DNA from: Bacterioplanoides sp965219715
GTDB lineage: Bacteria; Pseudomonadota; Gammaproteobacteria; Pseudomonadales; Oceanobacteraceae
Reading direction: 5' to 3'
Length of the DNA: 64,000 bases
NCBI RefSeq assembly: GCF_965219715.1
Contig: NZ_OZ244785.1
Span: 1,922,001 to 1,986,000, forward strand
Part shown: positions 1 through 8,671 of the stretch, one piece after another
Layout: each line of letters opens with the position of its first letter
Position numbering within the stretch: position 1 is the first letter of the stretch
Translations under genes and position numbers: made by a program
Notes under the pieces: model-generated
The model's input: only the letters and a program-made list of their open reading frames with translations
What the model was told of the DNA's origin: nothing
The model's database searches: none

Positions 1-2977
1 GCATCAATTGGTCGGGCCGATAGCCGGTACCAGAGAAATCAACAACCGCGGATTGCCCGGCCTGATTCACCTGAATGTTCACGTTAAATTGCGTGCCATC
101 ATCCATGGCGTAGCAGAACTCACCATCTGGCAACTCACTCAGGCAATCACGCAGTGTTTGCTCGGCATTGTCCTGAACATACTGCATATAAGCCGACACG
201 GTACTGACCCCGTATTCATCACACACACGCTGCAGCTCGCTGGCACCTTTTTCACAGGCCGCCAACTGCGCGGTTAAATCGGCAATATTTTGCTGTGGAT
301 TACGTGCCGGATATTTAGCAGCAGCCAATACATCAAGAAGGGCCTGGGTCTGGAACTCACCGTCGCGCATTAACACCAGGTTGTTGAGTAATACGCCTTC
401 TTCTTCAATATGCTGGCTGTTGGCAGGCATGGAGCCCGGAGTGATGCCACCAATATCGGCATGGTGGCCACGAGCAGCGACATAAAAGTCCGGTGTTTCG
501 TTTATCGGATTCTGCTGAATAAATACCGGTTTTCTTTCTATAAAGACCGGTTTTACGACGGTTACATCGGGTAGATGAGTACCGCCGTTATAGGGAGTGT
601 TAAGCACAAACGCATCACCGGGTTTCATATTCGGGTGATCGTTGATGACGACCTTAATGCTTTCACTCATAGAGCCTAAGTGCACTGGGATGTGTGGTGC
701 GTTGGCAACCAGTTCACCATGCTGATCAAAAATGGCACAGGAGAAATCCAGTCGCTCTTTGATGTTGACGCTGGATGCGGTTTTTTCCAGTACAAAGCCC
801 ATCTGCTCTGCTGCTGACATAAAAATATTATTAAAAATTTCCAGTCGTACCGGATCGTTTTTAATTGTTTTATCTGAGGTTATGACAGAAGCCAGCTCGG
901 TTTTGTTTTTCTGTACTTGTTTGCTGATAACAAGTGCACCGCTGGCTAACACTTTCAGTTGCCAATCCGGTTCAATCACAATAGTACTGTTGGCATCGGT
1001 TAATAATGCCGGGCCATCCAGCGTAAAACCGGCGGGTAACTGCTCGCGGGCATACACATCAACCTGATGGTTTTCTCCGCCAGAAAATAAATCACAGCGT
1101 TCTTTTAATAATGGTTGCGCCGTTGGCAAGGTGAGTGATTCCGGCTGGTAACCACCGGCGACCACTTCCAGTTGTACGGCATCTAACATCAAGGCTTTAT
1201 CGCTGTGAATAAAACCAAACAATTGCTGATGTTGCTGCTCGAACTCGGCACGCATAGTCGCTGCGTCCGAGAACTCCACCAACAAGTGCGTATCCGAACC
1301 GTCATATCGACAATAGGCCCGACGTTTTTCCGTCGACGCCTGCGTGCTGATTTCACTTTGTTGGGATAACTGCTGAAACGCCTGCTCAGCTTGTTGCAAA
1401 GAGTTGGCATCGGCCAGTGGTTTTTCCACCGCTTCTTCGCCTAACCAACGTTGCTCCGCCAGGCCAATACCATAAGCCGATAACACCCCTGCCAGCGGAT
1501 GCAGATACACATTATCCATTCCCAGTGCATCCGCGACTAAACTCGCATGTTGCGCCCCGGCGCCACCAAACGCATTTAACGCGTAATTCTGAATATCATA
1601 ACCACGCTGCACCGAAATCTTTTTCACCGCGTTGGCCATATTGTCGACGGCAATGGTCAAGAAACCTTCGGCGATTTGTTGTGGTGTCAGCTGCTCACCG
1701 TTGTACGCTTTTACCTGCTGTGCCAGCTGGCGGAATTTCTGCTCAACGATATCTTTATCTAATGGCTGATTTTGTTCACTGCCAAACACATGGGGAAAAT
1801 GTTGTGGCTGAATTTTTCCGAGCAGTACATTGCAGTCCGTTACCGTTAATGGCCCACCATTACGATAACAGGCTGGTCCCGGGTACGCCCCAGCCGACTC
1901 TGGCCCAACCTGAAAACGGCCATCAGCAAACTTCACAATCGAGCCACCACCAGCGGCGACGGTGTGAATATTCATCATGGGAACGCGTAAACGAATACCG
2001 GTGACCTGAGTTTCGGTCTCACGTTCCAGCTCACCGGATTTTTCTCCGTTCTTGCCTGCTGTGTAGTGACTGACATCGGTGGAAGTGCCACCCATATCAA
2101 AACCAATTACATGGTTAAAACCATCCTGCTCTGCGGTGCGCACCATGCCCACCACGCCACCGGCCGGACCGGACAGGATGGCATCTTTACCGTGGAAAAC
2201 ATCGGCATCGGTTAACCCACCGTTCGACTGCATAAACTGCAAATCGACAGGCTTGCCATCGGTCGAGCGAGGCAAACCGGATTTAACCTGCTGTACATAA
2301 CGTTTTAACACCGGCGATAAATACGCATCAGCCACCGTGGTATCACCACGCGGAACCAGTTTAATCAGAGGACTGACCTGATGAGATAACGATACCTGTG
2401 TGAATCCCATTTCCCGGGCAATTTCACCCACCATTAATTCGTGCTGTGGATATTTATAAGCATGCATAAACACCACCGCCAGCGAGGTAAAGCCACTTTC
2501 ACGTGCTTCTCGCAGAATGACCTGAATACCTTCCGGATCTAACGGAATGTCCACCGTGCCATCCGCAAGTACCCGCTCCGGTGCTTCGTACACACTTTTA
2601 TACAGCAGATCCGGCTGATCGATATTGATGGCAAAAATATCCGGGCGGGTCTGGTAACCAATTTCGAGCTGGTCGCGCAGGCCATGACTGATCAACAAAC
2701 AGGTCTCTTCACCTTTACGCTCCAACAGCGCATTGGTGGCAACCGTGGTCCCCATTTTGACCGATTCAATCTGGCCGCTACCGTCCTGCGGAAACTGAGG
2801 AAATTCAGCGCGGATACGGCGGATACCTTCGACCGCAGCATCCTGATAATGCTGCGGATTTTCCGACAAAAGTTTTCGGCTGAGTAACTCACCATCCGGA
2901 CGGCGTGCAACGATATCGGTAAAGGTACCGCCGCGATCAACCCAGAATTGCCAGTGATTTATTGTGTTATCAGCCAT
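1..2977 (-). CDS. oplA: 5-oxoprolinase, HyuA-HyuB fusion (3' end outside window)
   Basis: ATP-dependent opening of 5-oxo-L-proline to glutamate in the cytoplasm, part of glutathione/pyroglutamate salvage. The frame is open from an ATG at 2977 to the window edge, about 992 codons; full-length family members have roughly 1200 or more residues, so the C-terminus is missing. The N-terminus shows the hydantoinase-A hallmark WVDRGGTFTDIVARRPDG. Further along come the HyuA core segments NIHTVAAGGGS and ESAGAYPGPACY. The HyuB half starts past the middle and contains LNTPYNGGTHLPDVTVV and the RGHHADIGG metal/active-site segment. Both halves are in one frame, so this is the fused enzyme and not a two-subunit hydantoinase. 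Upstream it faces away from a short spacer holding a terminator of the cytochrome gene. Hydantoinase activity is possible, but the fused architecture favours oxoprolinase. Confidence 0.9.
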   Translation of the reverse strand, partial: MADNTINHWQFWVDRGGTFTDIVARRPDGELLSRKLLSENPQHYQDAAVEGIRRIRAEFPQFPQDGSGQIESVKMGTTVATNALLERKGEETCLLISHGLRDQLEIGYQTRPDIFAINIDQPDLLYKSVYEAPERVLADGTVDIPLDPEGIQVILREARESGFTSLAVVFMHAYKYPQHELMVGEIAREMGFTQVSLSHQVSPLIKLVPRGDTTVADAYLSPVLKRYVQQVKSGLPRSTDGKPVDLQFMQSNGGLTDADVFHGKDAILSGPAGGVVGMVRTAEQDGFNHVIGFDMGGTSTDVSHYTAGKNGEKSGELERETETQVTGIRLRVPMMNIHTVAAGGGSIVKFADGRFQVGPESAGAYPGPACYRNGGPLTVTDCNVLLGKIQPQHFPHVFGSEQNQPLDKDIVEQKFRQLAQQVKAYNGEQLTPQQIAEGFLTIAVDNMANAVKKISVQRGYDIQNYALNAFGGAGAQHASLVADALGMDNVYLHPLAGVLSAYGIGLAEQRWLGEEAVEKPLADANSLQQAEQAFQQLSQQSEISTQASTEKRRAYCRYDGSDTHLLVEFSDAATMRAEFEQQHQQLFGFIHSDKALMLDAVQLEVVAGGYQPESLTLPTAQPLLKERCDLFSGGENHQVDVYAREQLPAGFTLDGPALLTDANSTIVIEPDWQLKVLASGALVISKQVQKNKTELASVITSDKTIKNDPVRLEIFNNIFMSAAEQMGFVLEKTASSVNIKERLDFSCAIFDQHGELVANAPHIPVHLGSMSESIKVVINDHPNMKPGDAFVLNTPYNGGTHLPDVTVVKPVFIERKPVFIQQNPINETPDFYVAARGHHADIGGITPGSMPANSQHIEEEGVLLNNLVLMRDGEFQTQALLDVLAAAKYPARNPQQNIADLTAQLAACEKGASELQRVCDEYGVSTVSAYMQYVQDNAEQTLRDCLSELPDGEFCYAMDDGTQFNVNIQVNQAGQSAVVDFSGTGYRPDQLM

Positions 2978-3034
2978 ATAAAGACGCCTGTATTCTGCCA
3001 GCAAGAAAAAACGTCGGGCATTCTACCAGAATAC

Positions 3035-3069
3035 AAAAAAGGCCCAGAACCTTTACGGAACCGGGCCTT
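3035..3069 (-). terminator. Rho-independent terminator of the cytochrome c gene
   Basis: On the minus strand a 7-bp stem, AAGGCCC paired with GGGCCTT, closes a loop of about 17 nt and is followed directly by a run of six T. It lies 34 bases past the stop codon of the cytochrome gene and before the oplA start, so it should stop cytochrome transcription from running into oplA. Confidence 0.75.
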
Positions 3070-3102
3070 CGTCTGAAACGTTCAGGCTGACTCAGCGGAA
3101 CG

Positions 3103-3735
3103 TTATTCCATATGAGCAACGTACGCGGCCACTTCTTTCAGCTGCTTTTCATTGAGGTTCTGAATCACCGCAGACATCGGTGAGTTTTTACGCTCAGGAT
3201 CTTTATGCAGGAACTTCAGTAGAGTCGACTCCAGATACTCATACGGCTGACCGGCAATACGAGGATATTGCTGGTTACCATGACCTTCGTTGCCATGACA
3301 GGCAAAACACATAGAACGATATAACTGCTCACCTTTCACGTTCGCATCAACCGGCTGCGGACGCTTGTTTACTTCGCTCTGGGAAAAGTACACCGCAATC
3401 GCAATACGATCGTCTTTGCTTAAATGCCCGGCCAGCTTACTCATCACATAGTCTTTGCGGGTGCCATCGGCAAAGTGCTCAAACTGGGTGAACAGATATA
3501 AGGCATTCTGGCTGGCGAGATTCGGAATGTAATCGCGCTTGGAATTACCATCTTCACCATGACAACGAAAACACAGCTGGCCGCGTTCACGCCCATCTTC
3601 CACCGCCGCCTGCATCAAGGCGGTGTTGTTCTGGATCATGGTCATTTCAACCAGCATATTTTCAGCGGTCTCTGCAGCAGATGACAGCGCAATAAAACCG
3701 GCACTTAATAACAGGGTACGGAGCAAATACTTCAT
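3103..3735 (-). CDS. diheme cytochrome c (cytochrome c4-like), periplasmic
   Basis: Periplasmic electron carrier with two covalently bound hemes, expected to feed a terminal oxidase. The ATG at 3735 is chosen because it opens a clean signal peptide (MKYLLRTLLLSAGFIALSSA); an upstream in-frame extension would bury it. The product is 210 residues. Two heme-attachment motifs are visible, CFRCH at 55-59 and CFACH at 143-147, spaced as in two tandem class-I cytochrome domains. M98 (in DYVMSKL) and M187 (in NSPMSAV) are the likely axial ligands. The two-domain layout and length fit cytochrome c4, but the partner oxidase is not in the window. The gene stands alone with its own terminator, and an FNR/ANR-like half-palindrome lies about 100 bp upstream. 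Confidence 0.85.
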   Translation of the reverse strand: MKYLLRTLLLSAGFIALSSAAETAENMLVEMTMIQNNTALMQAAVEDGRERGQLCFRCHGEDGNSKRDYIPNLASQNALYLFTQFEHFADGTRKDYVMSKLAGHLSKDDRIAIAVYFSQSEVNKRPQPVDANVKGEQLYRSMCFACHGNEGHGNQQYPRIAGQPYEYLESTLLKFLHKDPERKNSPMSAVIQNLNEKQLKEVAAYVAHME

Positions 3736-3798
3736 ACAACAATTTTCATATTTTACATTTGATGGGCGAAAATACGCATCTTGCTGGCTTAGGCCAAG

Positions 3799-3850
3799 TG
3801 GCAATAATTGCCATTCGCGCAAAAGATGATCGTCTCCTGACCTGTATCAA
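3799..3850 (-). promoter_or_regulatory. candidate FNR/ANR-type box and palindromic operator upstream of the cytochrome gene
   Basis: On the minus strand 3837-3850 reads TTGATACAGGTCAG, matching 9 of 10 defined positions of the TTGAT-N4-GTCAA form of the Anr/Dnr box. Further downstream, 3799-3813 is a perfect 15-base palindrome (TGGCAAT-A-ATTGCCA). Together they would place an activator about 40 bases before a plausible start site. This is motif matching only. The rest of the 332-base gap 3736-4067, which also carries the leuS promoter, shows no gene. Confidence 0.3.
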
Positions 3851-4067
3851 GTATTACTTAGTAGGCACTCACCAATGCCTATACAGCCATATAACCTTGG
3901 TCTTGGACCACTTCTGCCACAGCCAGCCATTTTTATTAGCGCCGGAGCCATAATCGTGAGTGTGAACAGACCCGGCTTTCGGGTACACTTTCGCGCTTTC
4001 TTATTTCTTCTGTTTACTCAATATCTGTCGCCATAAGCAGGCGCGGGTAAGAATTTATAGTGACGCC

Positions 4068-6644
4068 ATGATGCAAGAGACATATCAGCCAAAATCCATT
4101 GAAGCCTCGATCCAGAGCCAGTGGGAAGAACAACAGGTATTTAAAGCCGTCGTCGATGCCAATAAAGAGAAGTTTTATTGCCTGTCGATGTTCCCTTATC
4201 CAAGTGGCCGTCTGCACATGGGTCACGTGCGTAACTACACCATCGGTGATGTAATTTCCCGCTACGAGCGTATGCAGGGTAAAAACGTGATGCAGCCAAT
4301 GGGCTGGGATGCGTTTGGTCTGCCAGCAGAAAACGCGGCGATCAAAAACAACACGGCACCGGGCAAGTGGACCGACGAAAACATTGCTTATATGAAAGGC
4401 CAGCTGAAATCGCTGGGCTTTGGTTACGACTGGAACCGTGAACTGGCCACCTGTAAGCCGGAATATTACCGCTGGGAGCAGTGGTTCTTCACCAAGCTGG
4501 TTGAGAAAGGTTTAGCTTACAAAAAAGTTTCTGCGGTTAACTGGTGCCCACACGATAAAACCGTGCTAGCCAACGAGCAGGTAATCGACAACTGCTGCTG
4601 GCGTTGTGACACGCCGATCGAGCGCAAAGAAATTCCACAGTGGTTTATCCGTATCACGGATTACGCTGAAGAATTGTTAAACGACCTGGATCAGCTGGAA
4701 GGCTGGCCAGAACAGGTTGTGGCCATGCAGCGCAACTGGATTGGTAAGAGCCAGGGCGTTGAGCTTCACTTCGGCATAAAAGGTCGCGAAGAAACTCTTG
4801 AGGTGTACACCACCCGTCCGGATACCTTAATGGGCGTGAGCTACGTGGCCGTTGCCGCTGGCCACCCATTGGCAGCTGAAGCCGCTGAAGGCAATGCTGA
4901 ATTATCCGAATTTATCGAAGAATGCAAAAAAGGCGGCACCGCAGAAGCGGATATCGCTACCATGGAGAAGAAAGGTTTCGCCACCGGTCTGACTGCGATT
5001 CATCCAATCTCCGGCAAAGAAGTACCAATCTGGGTCGCTAACTTTGTTTTGATGGATTACGGCTCTGGCGCGGTGATGGCGGTTCCTGCACACGACCAAC
5101 GTGACTTCGAGTTCGCTCAGAAGTACGGCCTGGAAATTAATCAGGTTATCGAAACACCTTCAGATTTTGATCTGTCGGCGGAAGCCTTTACTGAAAAAGG
5201 TAAGTTGGTTAGTTCCGGTGAATTCGATGGTCTGGATTTCGAAGCCGCTTTTGATGCCATCGCCAAGTGGTTGTCTGATGCAGGCAAAGGTCAGGTGAAA
5301 ACCAACTACCGTCTGCGCGACTGGGGCGTTAGCCGTCAGCGTTACTGGGGCACTCCGGTTCCGATGATTAATAAGGCCAACGGTGAGCAAGTACCAACTC
5401 CGGCGGATATGCTGCCGATTGAACTGCCAACCGACGTGGTCATGGACGGCGTTAACAGCCCGATCAAAAACAATCCGGATTTCGAAAACATCGAATTCGA
5501 AGGCGAACAAGCCTTCCGCGAAACCGATACTTTCGACACCTTTATGGAGTCTTCCTGGTACTACGCGCGTTACTGCTCTCCGTGGGACGACACTCAGATG
5601 GTTGATCCAACCGAAGCCGATTACTGGCTGCCGGTTGACCAATACATCGGTGGTATCGAACACGCGATTCTGCACCTGTTGTACGCTCGTTTCTTCCATA
5701 AGCTGATGCGTGATGTGGGCCTGGTTAAAGGTGATGAGCCATTCGCCAGCCTGCTGTGTCAGGGTATGGTTCTGGCTGATGCGTTCAGCTATCAGAACGA
5801 AAACGGCGGTAAAGAATACGTTGCGCCAAAAGACGTGGAAGCCGAGCGTGACGAAAAAGGTCGTCTGATCAAAGCCATGTGGAACGGCCAGGAGCTGAAA
5901 CACGAAGGTATGATCAAGATGTCGAAGTCGAAGAACAACGGTGTTGACCCTCAAGAAGCCATCGATGTTTACGGCGCCGACACCGTCCGCCTGTACACCA
6001 TGTTCGCAGCGCCACCGGAACAAACGCTGGAATGGTCTGAAAACGGTGTTCAGGGTGCACAGAAATTCCTGCAGCGCGTATGGCGTTTAAGCTTCGAGCT
6101 GCTGCAACAGGAAGATCGCTCAATCGTTGCTGCCGATCAGCTGGATAAAGCGGAAAAAGACGCACGCCGTAAAGTGCACGAAACCATCCAGAAAGTGAGC
6201 GATGACATCGGTCGTCGTTATTCTTTCAACACCGGTATCGCTGCCATCATGGAGCTGATGAACACATTGCAGAAGCTGGATCTGGCAAATGCCGGTGGCC
6301 GCAGCGTGGTATCTGAAGGCCTGAATGCGGTTGTTCGTATGTTAAGCCCAATGGCGCCACACATCGCTCAGGAGCTGTGGACTGCCTTCGGTAACGACGG
6401 TTTAGTGCTGGATGCAGCCTGGCCGGAAGTTGACGAAAGCGCACTGGTGAAAGACAGCATCGTGCTGGTTGTTCAGGTGAACGGTAAAGTTCGCGCCAAG
6501 CTAGACGCGCCGGCCAACGCTTCTAAGGATGACCTGGAAGCTATGGCGATGGCGGATGCTGCGATTCAGAAGCAGATTGACGGTAAAACCGTACGCAAAG
6601 TGATTGTGGTACCGGGTAAGCTGGTTAATATTGTTGCCAACTGA
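4068..6644 (+). CDS. leuS: leucyl-tRNA synthetase
   Basis: Charges tRNA-Leu with leucine in the cytoplasm and edits mischarged tRNA. 858 residues, the normal bacterial length. The class-I signature HMGH is at about 50-53 within the PYPSGRLHMGH context, and KMSKS is at 617-621. Between them lies the CP1 editing insertion with the TTRPDTLMG threonine-rich segment. The C-terminus ends in the tRNA-binding extension (VIVVPGKLVNIV). Two ATGs are adjacent; the second (4071) matches the usual MQE-type N-terminus, so translation may start one codon later. No strong Shine-Dalgarno is visible. It is followed by two structured repeat elements and then lptE-holA, the order seen in many gammaproteobacteria, so read-through into that pair is likely. 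Confidence 0.97.
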   Translation: MMQETYQPKSIEASIQSQWEEQQVFKAVVDANKEKFYCLSMFPYPSGRLHMGHVRNYTIGDVISRYERMQGKNVMQPMGWDAFGLPAENAAIKNNTAPGKWTDENIAYMKGQLKSLGFGYDWNRELATCKPEYYRWEQWFFTKLVEKGLAYKKVSAVNWCPHDKTVLANEQVIDNCCWRCDTPIERKEIPQWFIRITDYAEELLNDLDQLEGWPEQVVAMQRNWIGKSQGVELHFGIKGREETLEVYTTRPDTLMGVSYVAVAAGHPLAAEAAEGNAELSEFIEECKKGGTAEADIATMEKKGFATGLTAIHPISGKEVPIWVANFVLMDYGSGAVMAVPAHDQRDFEFAQKYGLEINQVIETPSDFDLSAEAFTEKGKLVSSGEFDGLDFEAAFDAIAKWLSDAGKGQVKTNYRLRDWGVSRQRYWGTPVPMINKANGEQVPTPADMLPIELPTDVVMDGVNSPIKNNPDFENIEFEGEQAFRETDTFDTFMESSWYYARYCSPWDDTQMVDPTEADYWLPVDQYIGGIEHAILHLLYARFFHKLMRDVGLVKGDEPFASLLCQGMVLADAFSYQNENGGKEYVAPKDVEAERDEKGRLIKAMWNGQELKHEGMIKMSKSKNNGVDPQEAIDVYGADTVRLYTMFAAPPEQTLEWSENGVQGAQKFLQRVWRLSFELLQQEDRSIVAADQLDKAEKDARRKVHETIQKVSDDIGRRYSFNTGIAAIMELMNTLQKLDLANAGGRSVVSEGLNAVVRMLSPMAPHIAQELWTAFGNDGLVLDAAWPEVDESALVKDSIVLVVQVNGKVRAKLDAPANASKDDLEAMAMADAAIQKQIDGKTVRKVIVVPGKLVNIVAN

Positions 6645-6659
6645 TGCTGAATTCTGAGC

Positions 6660-6767
6660 AGAAGCAACCGGGTATTCACTTTTCGACACGTCGTAAACAC
6701 GTCCTTGTGGACTCGTCTGTGGCATCCATGCCACAGACGGTCGAAAAGCAAACACCCAGTTCCTTCT
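6660..6767. repeat. structured palindromic intergenic element, copy type A
   Basis: A 108-base element with 28-base outer arms (6660-6687 and 6740-6767) that are complementary except for five positions, four of which are G-U compatible. Inside is a perfect 12-bp stem (6714-6725 with 6728-6739) built on GTGGCAT-CC-ATGCCAC. The substitutions preserve pairing, which suggests selection at the RNA level or a REP-like extragenic palindrome. No open frame lies inside. Confidence 0.75.
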
Positions 6768-6781
6768 GTCGATAAACCGAA

Positions 6782-6894
6782 TTCATTGAGGCTTAGTTTA
6801 TTTTTCAAAGCAGCAACAGGATGTTGCGGAAGGATCAAGGGCCATGGATGGCCCACTGATCCGGCGGCTGAAAAATAAATTAAGCCTTAGTGAA
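6782..6894. repeat. structured palindromic intergenic element, copy type B
   Basis: A second element 14 bases after the first. Arms at 6782-6807 and 6869-6894 are 26 bases long and differ only at three wobble-compatible positions. Two smaller hairpins are nested inside: GCAACA/TGTTGC at 6813-6827, and a bulged stem GGATCA..TGATCC enclosing GGGCCA/TGGCCC at 6832-6862. Together with element A it fills most of the leuS-lptE gap. It has no transposase or coding content. The sequence differs from element A. Confidence 0.75.
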
Positions 6895-6932
6895 GAGGGT
6901 CTTAGAGATACAAAACAAAGAAGGAAAAGTGG

Positions 6933-7454
6933 ATGCGGGTCATAGTCTGGATTCTGACGCTAACCATGCTCACCGCCTGCGGTTGGCATCTCCGTGGTGT
7001 AACACCACTTCCTAAGGAATATCGCGTTCTTTTCCTGCAAAGTCAGGCCAGCAGCAGCTTTAACCAACAGCTGAAGTTGCAACTGGAGTTCAATAACGTA
7101 CTGCTGACAGACATGGCCGCAGATGCTCCCGCCATCCTGCAGGTTGAACCTGTCGAAATCGACAAACGTACGCTATCGGTGACCAGCTCTGGTCAGGTAG
7201 CCGAGTACGAGCTTAATGGCCGCTTGAACGCCCGCTTATTACATGTTGAACGCAACAGTGAACTACCTATCCAGATTAAATCCCGTCGTCGTTTAACCAA
7301 CGACATCAATAACGTTGTTGGTACTGCATCGGAAGAATCCACTCAGATCAAAGAGCTGGAAAAAGACATGGTACGCAAACTGATGCGCCGTCTGCAGAAA
7401 GCCCAGGCAGATGCCTTTATTCCACGTCCGGCGGCAAAAGCAGAGCAACCATGA
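6933..7454 (+). CDS. lptE: LPS-assembly lipoprotein LptE
   Basis: Outer-membrane lipoprotein that plugs the LptD barrel and helps deliver lipopolysaccharide to the cell surface. 173 residues, typical for the family. The N-terminus is a lipoprotein signal with lipobox LTAC; C16 is the acylated cysteine, followed by the family-typical GWHLRG. A purine-rich GAAGGAAAAG stretch sits just before the ATG and supports the start. The stop overlaps the holA start by four bases (ATGA), so the two are translationally coupled. The leuS-lptE-holA order is the classical leuS-rlpB-holA arrangement. Confidence 0.92.
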   Translation: MRVIVWILTLTMLTACGWHLRGVTPLPKEYRVLFLQSQASSSFNQQLKLQLEFNNVLLTDMAADAPAILQVEPVEIDKRTLSVTSSGQVAEYELNGRLNARLLHVERNSELPIQIKSRRRLTNDINNVVGTASEESTQIKELEKDMVRKLMRRLQKAQADAFIPRPAAKAEQP

Positions 7455-8455
7455 AGATTCGTCAGGACCAACTGACAGCGACACTACAGAAAGGCCTGGC
7501 ACCCTGCTATCTGGTTTCCGGCGATGAGCCCCTGCTGGTTATGGAAGCCTGTGACGAAATTCGTGCCGCCGCTCGTAAAGCCGGTATTGAAGACCGAGAA
7601 CTGTTTCACGCTGAAGCGGGCTTTGACTGGAATGGCTTACGCGAAGAAGCCAACGCCATGTCGTTATTCGCCAGTCGTCGTATTCTCGAGGTACGGATTC
7701 CAAACGGTAAGCCCTCCGACAAGGGCGCAGCCTTAACCGACCTGAGCAAGCAACCCAATCCTGATAATCTGCTGCTGATCGTGTGCCCACGTATGGACGC
7801 GGCAGCACAACGCAGTGCCTGGTTTAAAGCGGTGGAAAAAGCAGGTGTGTTTTTACCGGTCTGGCCAATCGATCGCAATCAATACCCTGGCTGGCTGAAG
7901 CGTCGTATGCAGATCGCTGGCTTACAGGCCGAGCCAGCAGCCATTGGCGCTCTGGCGCAACAAACCGAAGGCAACCTTCTTGCCGCTGTGCAGGAGATTG
8001 AGAAACTGCGCCTGCTCGGTGTTCAGACCATCAGTGAAGATATGATTAACGAGGCCATTGGCGATAGCTCACGCTACGACGCATTTGGCTTAGCAGATGC
8101 CTGCCTGCTGGGTAAACAGGCCGAAGCCAGTCGCATCCTGGCGCACCTCAAAGGTGAAGGTGTTGAGCCCATTATGATTCTCGGCGCACTGACACGAAAG
8201 ATCCGACAACTGATTTCTTTATCAAATAATTCCGGACAACAGTTGAGTGAAGCCTTCAAGAAGAATAATATCTGGCCCAAACAACAGCCTCCTTATAAGA
8301 AGGCACTGCAAAACCTCACCAAACACGACCTCCACCGGGCGCTGCAACAAGCCGAAGCCGTTGATAATGCGGTGAAAGGAAACGGTAACGATGCGTGGTT
8401 ACTGTTAAGCGAATTAACGCTACTGTTAACAAGTGTAAAACTGCCTACTGGTTAA
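7451..8455 (+). CDS. holA: DNA polymerase III delta subunit
   Basis: Clamp-loader wrench subunit that opens the beta sliding clamp during replication. 334 residues, the normal length. The N-terminus (YLVSGDEPLLVMEACDEIR) is the family-typical opening of the inactive AAA-like module. The middle contains the GNLLAAVQEIEKLRLL segment typical of the second domain, and the C-terminus is the helical collar (residues about 215-334). It starts within the stop of lptE, so it is co-translated with it. The following 216 bases carry no gene and seem to hold the promoter of the next one. Confidence 0.93.
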   Translation: MKIRQDQLTATLQKGLAPCYLVSGDEPLLVMEACDEIRAAARKAGIEDRELFHAEAGFDWNGLREEANAMSLFASRRILEVRIPNGKPSDKGAALTDLSKQPNPDNLLLIVCPRMDAAAQRSAWFKAVEKAGVFLPVWPIDRNQYPGWLKRRMQIAGLQAEPAAIGALAQQTEGNLLAAVQEIEKLRLLGVQTISEDMINEAIGDSSRYDAFGLADACLLGKQAEASRILAHLKGEGVEPIMILGALTRKIRQLISLSNNSGQQLSEAFKKNNIWPKQQPPYKKALQNLTKHDLHRALQQAEAVDNAVKGNGNDAWLLLSELTLLLTSVKLPTG

Positions 8456-8571
8456 CGCCCGAAAGCGTGACAAGCGCACAGTAGTCAATAGAATCTCACT
8501 ACATACTTCAGTCATCGACAGGAACACAATTCCGGCCAACACGACAAAAAAGTGACAATTTACGTCAGTTA

Positions 8572-8600
8572 TTGATAAAGGTCGGCATTGGGTGTAGAAA
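8572..8600 (+). promoter_or_regulatory. candidate sigma-70 promoter for the 197-aa protein
   Basis: TTGATA at 8572-8577 and TAGAAA at 8595-8600 are separated by 17 bases, and a GGAAGGGGTGGA purine stretch follows shortly before the start codon at 8672. Pattern match only. The rest of the 8456-8671 gap shows no gene and no clear holA terminator. Confidence 0.35.
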
Positions 8601-8671
8601 ATCTGTCAGCTTCGATTAGTATGTAAAGAAAAAACTCCAAGCGGAAACGCTGGTGGAAGGGGTGGAACCGA

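Noticed and set aside
1417..2004. Plus-strand 195-codon frame at the start of the window
   Set aside because: Antisense to the 5-oxoprolinase, which shows continuous family motifs through the same stretch.
5160..6023. Long open frame (287 codons) on the minus strand inside leuS
   Set aside because: Shadow of leuS; composition with no recognisable domain, no ribosome site, and the plus-strand frame is an unambiguous synthetase.
6660..6894. Insertion sequence or MITE with target duplications
   Set aside because: No transposase, no clear flanking target-site duplication, and nested hairpins with wobble-compatible changes look like folded repeats instead.
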